A model generated the notes under the pieces. The model searched no databases and was not told where the DNA came from. It worked only from the letters and a program-made list of their open reading frames with translations. From an uncultured Verrucomicrobiota bacterium (GTDB lineage Bacteria; Verrucomicrobiota; Verrucomicrobiia; Limisphaerales; AAA164-E04), in contig CAJXVR010000039.1 of the NCBI GenBank assembly GCA_913061285.1, forward strand, positions 1 through 33,300: a stretch of DNA of 33,300 bases. The letters are read 5' to 3'. The translations under genes were made by a program, and so were the position numbers. Positions 8,772-15,571 of this stretch are shown here, piece by piece. Numbering within the stretch: the stretch's first letter is position 1; each line of letters begins with the position of its first letter.

Positions 8772-8847
8772 AGGTGCATTGGCGCCAAAGCGCCTTCTTG
8801 AACGATCAGGGATTTGAGTTGTTATCGGAGAAATGGGTTGGGTTTGT

Positions 8848-10284
8848 CTAGACGGAGCTAGGCACAACAAAAGGTTTTCGATAGAAGCGCGACATCATCA
8901 GGTTTGCAGATGGGTTGTTCATAAAGCGTTCCGTCGAACGATCAATCTTGAGTTTTGGGCCAAGCTGATAGGTCGAACGCTGGGGATCCACTCCGAGTGC
9001 CTTCGTATTATCTAAGACGGTCCGGAACGAATCCGTAATTACCTCAGACTCACCCAAACTGGTTGTGTTCATGTTAAACGGATACTTCCATCCCAGGCGG
9101 TAAGAAGTATTCCCTAAGTGACACAAGGCACTTGAATAGTGTCCCTCGAGAATATCCGCATGCTGTCCATGCCGACGGCGAGAACGAACTGAATTGATAA
9201 AGTTCTCGAAAATATTTCCGTCTCCAATCTGATACTCTACGTCTCCGAGATCTTCTCCAGGCCCTCGATCGTTTTCAAAGAACTTACCAGCCCGTATGAC
9301 CCCGGCTTCGAGATAAAACTCATTGTCTACTTTTCGAGGGAAATCGCTCATCTTACCGACTAGGCCCCGAGTCTCAAAGACTAGTTTGGTCTCGCCATAG
9401 TCGTAAACGGCCAGTTGCATGTTTGGGGTCTCCCCTTGATCTGTATAGCTGGGTCCATCGACATAGCGTCCTCCCATGGAAACGACGGACTTTGGTAAGG
9501 TCGCACCTTTGATGGCCCATCGAGCAATGTCCATCTGATGTACCCCTTGATTTCCCACATCCCCATTCCCGAAATCCCAAAACCAATGCCAGTTATAGTG
9601 AACGAGATTTCGGTGAAAGGGTTGCTCCCGAGCAGGGCCTAACCAGAGATCAAAATCGACGTTGCCAGGGACCGCTTCCGTTGGTTTATAGCCGATGCTC
9701 CAACGAGGCTTGCAACAGTACCCTTTTGAAATAAGCAGTTTGCCATACTTGCCACTTTGCACGGCAGCAATCTGTTTTGCCCAAGACCGGCTTGCACGGC
9801 TCTGCGTCCCGTGCTGAACGATGCGATCGTATTTACGTGAAGCAGCGACGGCTTGTCGGCCTTCGAAGACATTGTGGCTGCAAGGTTTTTCGACATAGAC
9901 GTCTTTGCCGGCCTGACAGCCCCAGACAGTTATGAGTGAGTGCCAGTGATTCGGTGTTGCTACGGAAACCGCATCGATATTCTTATCTTCAAGCAGCTTC
10001 CGTACATCTTTGTAGGTGGTCACTTGGTGAGCGTTGTCCTTCTCCAATTGAGCGACCCTGCGCTTGATGACGTAGTCGTCGATATCACAAAGGGCTGCGA
10101 CCCGAACACCCGGAATCTGCCGGAAGCCATCGATATGATTGCCGCCGCGTCCATTGATTCCGACCACGGCCACACGTATGTCACTATTGGCGCCCAAGAC
10201 CTTCGAATGAGGGCGGGCTAGGGCGAGGCCGAAACCGGCTCCGATCGTACTCTTCACAAAACTTCTGCGGGTGACTTTCTTCAT
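8848..10284 (-). CDS. Gfo/Idh/MocA family oxidoreductase with Tat signal (second copy)
   Basis: A 478-aa protein starting at ATG 10284 with a clear twin-arginine signal (TRRSFVKSTIGAGFGLALA, Arg 6-7). The Rossmann loop is VVGINGRGG at ~40-48. EKPCSHN at ~132-138 holds the catalytic-type Lys133, and GNQGVHQMDIARW carries the substrate-site His/Asp pair. The C-terminus matches the longer Gfo/Idh type with an extra alpha/beta C-terminal domain common in this bacterial group. It differs clearly from the 723-2057 protein in length and motifs, so it is not a recent duplicate. A likely promoter lies at 10319-10348. It is followed by ThuA and preceded by an MFS transporter on the same strand, a setting that suggests oxidation of an oligosaccharide or glycoside to a 3-keto form (inference). 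Confidence 0.92.
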   Translation of the reverse strand: MKKVTRRSFVKSTIGAGFGLALARPHSKVLGANSDIRVAVVGINGRGGNHIDGFRQIPGVRVAALCDIDDYVIKRRVAQLEKDNAHQVTTYKDVRKLLEDKNIDAVSVATPNHWHSLITVWGCQAGKDVYVEKPCSHNVFEGRQAVAASRKYDRIVQHGTQSRASRSWAKQIAAVQSGKYGKLLISKGYCCKPRWSIGYKPTEAVPGNVDFDLWLGPAREQPFHRNLVHYNWHWFWDFGNGDVGNQGVHQMDIARWAIKGATLPKSVVSMGGRYVDGPSYTDQGETPNMQLAVYDYGETKLVFETRGLVGKMSDFPRKVDNEFYLEAGVIRAGKFFENDRGPGEDLGDVEYQIGDGNIFENFINSVRSRRRHGQHADILEGHYSSALCHLGNTSYRLGWKYPFNMNTTSLGESEVITDSFRTVLDNTKALGVDPQRSTYQLGPKLKIDRSTERFMNNPSANLMMSRFYRKPFVVPSSV

Positions 10285-10318
10285 AGCGTTAGCGGCTCCA
10301 CGTCTTGGGTTGTAAGAG

Positions 10319-10348
10319 CTTATACCCGATAGAACGTGAATGGATCAA
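10319..10348 (-). promoter_or_regulatory. Predicted sigma70-type promoter for Gfo/Idh-ThuA unit
   Basis: Read on the minus strand, TTGATC (10348-10343) and TATAAG (10324-10319) are spaced 18 bp. Transcription would begin near 10311, about 27 nt before the ATG at 10284. Each hexamer keeps four or five of six consensus bases. Confidence 0.4.
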
Positions 10349-10408
10349 AGAGAAAGACACCTGAACGCACGATTCTTATACCCCTGAGGTCACGAGGCGT
10401 TGCCCCTC

Positions 10409-10446
10409 CTGAATCCTGCGACCAGATATTGAGCCGCAGGATTCAG
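10409..10446 (-). terminator. Perfect 12-bp inverted repeat after MFS gene
   Basis: CTGAATCCTGCG and CGCAGGATTCAG pair perfectly around a 14-nt loop, 31 bp past the MFS stop and upstream of the predicted Gfo/Idh promoter. There is no T-run. A transcript-end hairpin for the MFS gene is most likely; an operator is the alternative. Confidence 0.45.
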
Positions 10447-10477
10447 ACGAGAGCAGAAGTCGGTCAAAGAAATGGAC

Positions 10478-11881
10478 TCAATCAGGAAGTTCTTCGCTTG
10501 GTTCCGGGAGGAAGAACGAAAGAATAAAGGCGCTGACGAAAAGAAACAGTACAATCCCAGCTCCGGTATAGGCGAGGCGGGTTGTGGCTGGAAGCGCACT
10601 CGTGCTTGTGCTGGCTACAATGGTGGTCGCGATCCAGGCAAAGGAAGTCCCTAGCATCCGGCCCCCGATGTTAGCAGCCAACCCTTCGCCGGTTCCTCGA
10701 AGGTGCATCGGAAAGACCCTCGGTAGATAATTGCCCCAAAAGCTGAATTGCCCCACAACGAGAAGTCCTGCAAAGAACATTCCAGGATAGAGGAGGGACA
10801 GATTATGGACGGCGCAATAGAAGAAGACCACGGGCATAATAAAGATCCCTGGCACGAGAAAGACCCGTAGCAAGGTACGCCGGCTGACAATCTTAACGAC
10901 GAGGATAGCGAGGAGAACACGTCCAACAAGTCCGCCAACCTCCTGTACTTTCGTCACATTGGTGGCGACCAGTTGTTCCGTTTTCTTCTTCTCGGGCACA
11001 CTCATATTCGCCACCCGCTCCTGAACCTGCGGCAGTCCTGGAATCATTCGCTGGACCTGTTGAATTGCGCCAAAAGCCGCGCCGTAGGAGCATGCGAACA
11101 TTAAGGTGGTCACGATCGTCGTTCTGCGCAGGTCTGGAGCAAAAAGTGCGGCGAAACTCGGACGTTTCAAAGTCCCAGCCTCTTTCTTCGCTTTCCACGA
11201 AGGAGACTCTGGAAGAAAGGGCCGTATGATGATTAATGGAATGGCTGGCAAAAGGCCTGAGATTAGCGTGTAACGCCATGCGGCGTTGGGATCAGAGATC
11301 TGTCCGCCAAAGAAATTGAGGAAATCCGGGAGAGCGATAGCTGGCAGCCCGCTGGCATATTTCAGTGCGATTCCATTGGCAAAGGCAACCATGAGTCCGC
11401 CGATCGACGAGAAAGCCTGGGTATAACCTAGCACCTTCTCTCGCTGTTGGGGATTAGGAAACATCTCGGCCAGCCACGCGACGGCTGCGACAAATTCGAC
11501 GCTGACCCCGATAAAGGTTGTGCAGCGAAAAAAGAGAAGCATCCATGGCGTGGTTGAAAAACCGGCAGCGAAGGCCGAGACGGCATAGAGCAGAATACTG
11601 TAGGTAAGAATTCGCCGTCTTCCAAACTTGTCGGTCAACCATCCACCGAGCATTCCAAATATTCCGGCTGCGATTGCCGGGATGAAGAAAATCCTCCCAA
11701 CCCACATTGAAAACTCTGGGGTCCCGGGAGCCACTCCTGCCATATCCATGAGAGCAGGGCGGATGACGAGTGGGAGCATCAACAATTCATAAATATCGAA
11801 CGCAAATCCGATAACGGCGATGGTGCAAATAAGCCACTGGGTGGAGGTTAACGGTTTGGCTTTAGGGATATCGGAACTCAT
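10478..11881 (-). CDS. MFS transporter, probable sugar or organic-acid symporter
   Basis: A 467-aa inner-membrane protein with about 12 hydrophobic segments, starting at ATG 11881. MFS motif A is visible after TM2 (GGWLTDKFGRRR). PESPSW at the end of TM6, just before the central loop, is typical of the sugar-porter/metabolite-H+ symporter branches. The central cytoplasmic loop (SWKAKKEAGTLKRPSF) is short. A ~60-residue segment around QVQRMIPGLPQVQERVANMS...EKKKTEQL interrupts the TM7-TM8 region and is unusually charged. No Shine-Dalgarno is evident. The direction matches the downstream Gfo/Idh and ThuA genes, but a hairpin and predicted promoter separate them. Its likely job is uptake of the product of extracytoplasmic sugar processing; the substrate cannot be read from sequence. 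Confidence 0.88.
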   Translation of the reverse strand: MSSDIPKAKPLTSTQWLICTIAVIGFAFDIYELLMLPLVIRPALMDMAGVAPGTPEFSMWVGRIFFIPAIAAGIFGMLGGWLTDKFGRRRILTYSILLYAVSAFAAGFSTTPWMLLFFRCTTFIGVSVEFVAAVAWLAEMFPNPQQREKVLGYTQAFSSIGGLMVAFANGIALKYASGLPAIALPDFLNFFGGQISDPNAAWRYTLISGLLPAIPLIIIRPFLPESPSWKAKKEAGTLKRPSFAALFAPDLRRTTIVTTLMFACSYGAAFGAIQQVQRMIPGLPQVQERVANMSVPEKKKTEQLVATNVTKVQEVGGLVGRVLLAILVVKIVSRRTLLRVFLVPGIFIMPVVFFYCAVHNLSLLYPGMFFAGLLVVGQFSFWGNYLPRVFPMHLRGTGEGLAANIGGRMLGTSFAWIATTIVASTSTSALPATTRLAYTGAGIVLFLFVSAFILSFFLPEPSEELPD

Positions 11882-12021
11882 AGTCTACGAAATCTTATAA
11901 CATTAGCCCGGCCTCCCGTTGCTGCTCGAAAAACAGGAAGTGAGGATCAGTGGACCAGCGAAAAATGCATCCTCGATTGAGCCGGCACAAGTCTTTTCTC
12001 GAATCCCAACCGGAGTGCCCC

Positions 12022-12039
12022 GTGAATAAGGAGATTCAC
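12022..12039. other. Short inverted repeat in intergenic region
   Basis: GTGAAT-AAGGAG-ATTCAC is a perfect 6-bp inverted repeat, followed at 12041-12050 by the palindrome ATTCATGAAT. It lies 30 bp downstream of the small hypothetical gene, between it and the MFS start. It could be a weak terminator or a protein-binding site. Confidence 0.3.
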
Positions 12040-12069
12040 TAATTCATGAATCGCGACGAGGGGCAGGAT

Positions 12070-12327
12070 TTATTCTCCGCGGTTTGCTCGTAAACGCATT
12101 CGAGCTCGGCACTTGACGAGTTCGAGGAAAACGCCGAACTGCTCTGACATTGGATGGGCAGCATTCCCAGGATCCGGTGACATTCGTTCATCGATCATGA
12201 GCCGCATGATTCCTTCCGCCTCTTCCCCCGTCCAGGTATGAGTGTGTTCGCTGAGAACTCGGTCCAGAATTGAGACCGCCGATGATGAAGGGGGGCTCGG
12301 GACTGGATTTCCGGCAAGGTGGTTCAT
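12070..12327 (-). CDS. Small hypothetical protein
   Basis: An 85-aa open frame from ATG 12327 with no recognisable family. There is no signal peptide or membrane segment. The N-terminus is Pro/Ser-rich and probably disordered (PVPSPPSSSAV). The rest is predicted helical with charged faces (GEEAEGIMRLMIDERM, FGVFLELVKCRARMRLRAN). No other long frame competes over this stretch and codon usage resembles its neighbours, which favours a real gene. It stands alone between the MFS transporter and thrS. The short length and lack of a Shine-Dalgarno keep confidence modest. Confidence 0.5.
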   Translation of the reverse strand: MNHLAGNPVPSPPSSSAVSILDRVLSEHTHTWTGEEAEGIMRLMIDERMSPDPGNAAHPMSEQFGVFLELVKCRARMRLRANRGE

Positions 12328-12662
12328 GGGTATGTGATCGATCTTTATTCTAGATGGTCTTTAAAGTCTCTCGTATTCAGGATGCTCGAGTCCATAGAAA
12401 AGGCGTTGATTAGTGACCGTTTTTTGATTGCAGGCGGTTATTAGGCTGGCTTGTCGCAAAACAGGGGGGGGGGAGCTCTCCTCTCGTCGAACGGTTGAAT
12501 CCAAGACTTCTAGCAGGAACAGACTGGATCTACCCATACCACAAGGTGAGAATTATCTTAATTCTGCGGACAATCTTTGTAATCGGGAGCTCAGATTGAA
12601 TGAAATAATGAGCTTGAGATTGCCTTTTCACCGTTCTTTTGGTTGGTTACGCTCTCTTTTTT
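12328..12662. other. 335-bp intergenic region upstream of thrS
   Basis: This gap separates the divergent small hypothetical gene and thrS and holds no convincing gene. It contains a run of ten G at 12464-12473 and a perfect inverted repeat at 12549-12565. I saw no T-box-like core, no tRNA and no clear -35/-10 pair, although a thrS promoter must lie here. Confidence 0.6.
12549..12565 (+). promoter_or_regulatory. Inverted repeat in the thrS upstream region
   Basis: AGAATTA-TCT-TAATTCT is a perfect 7-bp inverted repeat, 98 bp before the thrS ATG. It could be an operator or a small hairpin in the leader RNA. Nothing ties it to a known thrS control system. Confidence 0.3.
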
Positions 12663-14492
12663 ATGGAAGAAGCGAAACAAGCAGTCGTTCGAAAGACGCT
12701 CGACGAACGAAATCAGATGACGGACTTGGAGCGATTGCGGCATTCGTGTGCGCACGTCCTCGCAACCGCTGTCCTAAGGATTTGGCCCCAAGCAAAGCTC
12801 GACATCGGCCCTCCGACAAAGGAGGGCTTTTACTACGATTTCGATCTCGCCGATCACCGATTCTGTCCGGAAGACTTCGAGAAGATCGAAGCCGAGATGA
12901 AGAAGATCACCAAAGAGAACCAAGTCTTCGAGCGATCGGTGAAGACAAGGGAAGAAGCCGAAGCGTTCTTTGCGGAGGCCGGTCAAACCTTCAAGGTGGA
13001 GCGGCTCAAGGACATTCCGGAGGGGGAAGAGATTTCGTTTTATCAAAACGGAGAGTTTACCGATCTCTGTGCTGGCCCCCATGTGATGCGAACGGGGAAT
13101 ATTAAGGCCTACAAATTGCTGAAGGTTGCTTCGGCCTATTATCGTGGGAATGAAAAGAACCCGCAACTGCAACGGATCTATGGAACCGCCTTTCAAAAGA
13201 AGGCAGAACTTGCCGAATGGTTGGAGGCTCAAGAAGAAGCAAGGCGCCGTGATCATCGTAAGATCGGCAAGGAGATGTCTCTCTTTACCTTTGATGACGA
13301 TGTCGGTCCTGGATTGCCGCTTTGGATGCCCAAAGGCACCGTTCTCGTCGAAGAGTTAGAGAAACTGGCGAAGGAGACGGAGTTCGCCGCGGGCTATCAG
13401 CGTGTGCGGACGCCTCATTTGGCTCGTGAAGCGATGTACAAGACGTCCGGGCATCTTCCTTACTACGCTGAAAGCATGTTTCCTCCCATGGAGGTCACGG
13501 AAGCCGGTGAAGGTGAGGGGGGTACCGATGTCAAGGATCGGTACTACCTCAAGGCCATGAATTGCCCACACCATCACAAGATCTTTGCTGCAGTCCCTCG
13601 CAGCTACCGGGAACTTCCAATGCGGCTCGCAGAGTATGGCGTTTGCTACCGCTACGAACAATCAGGTGAATTGATGGGCTTGATGCGGGTGAGGTCGATG
13701 CAGATGAATGATGCCCATATCTACTGTTCAGCGGAGCAATTTGCCGAGGAGTTCCGGGCCGTCAACGAAATGTATCTCAAGTACTTTCAGATCTTCGGCT
13801 TCGAAAAATATCAAATGCGCTTCAGCACGCACGACCCCGCTAAATTGGGCGAAAAATTCGTCGATGATCCTGAACTGTGGAAGAAAACGGAAGACATGGT
13901 GCGAGAAGTACTCGTTGACAGCGGCATCAACTTCGTTGAGATCCCTAACGAAGCGGCTTTCTACGGACCGAAAATCGATGTACAGGTATGGAGCATTTCC
14001 GGAAGGGAATTTACCATCGCGACGAATCAGGTAGATTTTGCCGTCCCCCCCCGTTTCGGCCTCGCTTACAAGACTTCCGAGAACACCCTGGCAACGCCTC
14101 TCTGTATTCACCGCGCTCCGCTGGGAACTCACGAGCGATTCATCGCGTTCTTGATTGAGCACTATGCAGGGAATTTCCCCCTCTGGCTGGCCCCAGAGCA
14201 GGTGCGAGTTTTACCGATCGGCGATGATCCTATTCCATTCGCAAAAGAGGTCCACAAGCGACTGCGAGAAGCGGGAATTCGAGCCGAGATCGATGCTGGG
14301 CGTGACAAAATCAACGGAAAGATTCAGAACGCCGAGCAAGCCAAAGTGCACACTATGCTCGTTATTGGGAATCGTGAATCTGAGGCTCAGTCTGTATCAG
14401 TGCGAATCCATGGAAAAGGAAATGTCGGCGTCACTTCATTTGATGCCTGCTTAAGCGAACTCGAAGAGTCAATTCGATTGCGCAAACCTTGA
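12663..14492 (+). CDS. thrS: Threonine--tRNA ligase lacking the TGS domain
   Basis: A 609-aa class II aminoacyl-tRNA synthetase that charges tRNA-Thr. The usual ~60-residue N-terminal TGS domain is absent: the protein goes almost directly into the editing domain (LRHSCAHVLATAV, His27/His31), completed by DLCAGPH (Cys136, His140). The catalytic zinc ligands are visible: Cys301 (AMNCPHH), His352 (NDAHIYC) and His483 (CIHRAPLG). Motif 2 is in YGVCYRYEQSGELMGLMRVR and motif 3 in LGTHERFIAFLIEHYAG, followed by the anticodon-binding domain (VRVLPIGDD to the end). ATG 12663 is preferred, although ATG 12717 also precedes the editing domain; neither has a Shine-Dalgarno. TGS-less ThrS enzymes are known in several bacterial groups. 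The TGA stop overlaps the TTG start of the next gene, implying translational coupling. Confidence 0.96.
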   Translation: MEEAKQAVVRKTLDERNQMTDLERLRHSCAHVLATAVLRIWPQAKLDIGPPTKEGFYYDFDLADHRFCPEDFEKIEAEMKKITKENQVFERSVKTREEAEAFFAEAGQTFKVERLKDIPEGEEISFYQNGEFTDLCAGPHVMRTGNIKAYKLLKVASAYYRGNEKNPQLQRIYGTAFQKKAELAEWLEAQEEARRRDHRKIGKEMSLFTFDDDVGPGLPLWMPKGTVLVEELEKLAKETEFAAGYQRVRTPHLAREAMYKTSGHLPYYAESMFPPMEVTEAGEGEGGTDVKDRYYLKAMNCPHHHKIFAAVPRSYRELPMRLAEYGVCYRYEQSGELMGLMRVRSMQMNDAHIYCSAEQFAEEFRAVNEMYLKYFQIFGFEKYQMRFSTHDPAKLGEKFVDDPELWKKTEDMVREVLVDSGINFVEIPNEAAFYGPKIDVQVWSISGREFTIATNQVDFAVPPRFGLAYKTSENTLATPLCIHRAPLGTHERFIAFLIEHYAGNFPLWLAPEQVRVLPIGDDPIPFAKEVHKRLREAGIRAEIDAGRDKINGKIQNAEQAKVHTMLVIGNRESEAQSVSVRIHGKGNVGVTSFDACLSELEESIRLRKP

Positions 14493-15562
14493 TTCCAACC
14501 AACAAGCGGGCATTCCTTTGTGTGCTGCTCGCGTTCCCACTAGTTGCAGGGGGCATTCTCACGCAGCGTTTTGCCCCGACGAAACGCTCTTCAGGGCATT
14601 ATTTTAGCAATGTGTCTCCAAGCGGAGACACATTGCTGGTCCGCTTGCGTGACAATGCCAGCTATCGGGCGGTATCCGGAACATTGACATCTTCAAATCG
14701 AGTCCTCGAGATTTCTGGAACCTTGAAGGACCAGATGCTCGAAGGGATCGCTTTCCGTCGGGTCGCAGATAAGCAGGAAACCAACCTGGTTGTTAGAGCA
14801 TCGCTTGCAGGGCTACAGCGCTCCCTGAAACTGAATCTGGGGAAGCTCTATGAGCCGATGAAGGCCCCTTTGATCGCAAAGGAAACCCACACCGTTACGG
14901 ATCGTCGATTCAGGTTCGGACGCTACGGAGCCACACGTAAGGCTTCGGCCTCGGTGCCTCAGATTGAGGACGTGTTTCTAGCTTCGAGACTCTTCAATGA
15001 ACGCCTTGAGGCAGAAGGGCAGGTGAAGATCCTTGAGTTTCAATCAGGATTTTGGAATCTGCTCATTGACAGTTTTAAGCTGCCAGGAATGTCTTATGAC
15101 TGGGTTTCGGATACTGATCTTGAGTTGCAGTTTGTGTCGGAGCACTTCGCCAGTGTTAAAACCTGGAACTACAGTTTCACAGGAGGTGCTCATGGAAACA
15201 CCTCGTTTGAGGGGATGAATTTCTATGCCCCTGAGGCCGGAAAACTGATCCGGTTCCACTTGCTAGAACTGTTTGAAAATGGCGCTGTAGGAGCGGCTGT
15301 TTGCGCCGCCGAATGCCTCCTTGAACTTCGTGCCCAGGGAGCACAGTTCGTGCTCAATGGGCTGGTTTCAGAACTTGCAGCGGATGAACTGAACGCCTTT
15401 ACCGTCAGTTCTCAGGGATTACTTTTTCATTTCTCGCCATACCAGGTCGCGCCGTACTCCCAAGGGACCTTCCAAGTTTTTGTCGCGGCAGACAAGTTTG
15501 GCCTGCATCTAGCGCGACATGAACTGGGAAGGGCGTTGCGTCAACTGTGGCATATTCTGTAG
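14489..15562 (+). CDS. Exported DUF3298/RsiV-like protein
   Basis: A 357-aa protein starting with TTG at 14489, overlapping the thrS stop as TTGA. This start gives a basic N-terminus and hydrophobic core (MIPTNKRAFLCVLLAFPLVAG), a signal peptide or anchor. The C-terminal half (~185-355) resembles DUF3298/DUF4163: YSFTGGAHGNTSFEGMNFY is the family's signature segment, and the end (LLFHFSPYQVAPYSQG) is the matching C-terminal piece. Known relatives include the RsiV anti-sigma factor and lysozyme-binding or lipoprotein-like envelope proteins. No sigma-factor gene is adjacent, so an anti-sigma role is not supported. A perfect 14-bp hairpin (14606-14637) lies within its 5' coding sequence. The gene converges with the DUF4175-like gene with only 9 bp between the stops. 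Confidence 0.8.
   Translation: MIPTNKRAFLCVLLAFPLVAGGILTQRFAPTKRSSGHYFSNVSPSGDTLLVRLRDNASYRAVSGTLTSSNRVLEISGTLKDQMLEGIAFRRVADKQETNLVVRASLAGLQRSLKLNLGKLYEPMKAPLIAKETHTVTDRRFRFGRYGATRKASASVPQIEDVFLASRLFNERLEAEGQVKILEFQSGFWNLLIDSFKLPGMSYDWVSDTDLELQFVSEHFASVKTWNYSFTGGAHGNTSFEGMNFYAPEAGKLIRFHLLELFENGAVGAAVCAAECLLELRAQGAQFVLNGLVSELAADELNAFTVSSQGLLFHFSPYQVAPYSQGTFQVFVAADKFGLHLARHELGRALRQLWHIL
14606..14637 (+). other. Perfect 14-bp stem-loop inside the DUF3298-like gene
   Basis: AGCAATGTGTCTCC and GGAGACACATTGCT pair without mismatch around the 4-nt loop AAGC. It sits 114 nt after the thrS stop, within the 5' coding sequence (residues ~40-50, NVSPSGDTLLV). No T-run follows, so it is not a standard terminator. 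Confidence 0.8.
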
Positions 15563-15571
15563 CCCGTAGTA

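Noticed and set aside
12428-13105. 225-aa plus-strand frame across the thrS start
   Set aside because: Its second half is thrS read out of frame, the product is Arg/Ser-rich without a recognisable fold, and it starts with TTG.
14045-14052. C8 run in thrS as a possible frameshift site
   Set aside because: The frame is intact on both sides and the motif 3 region downstream is normal.
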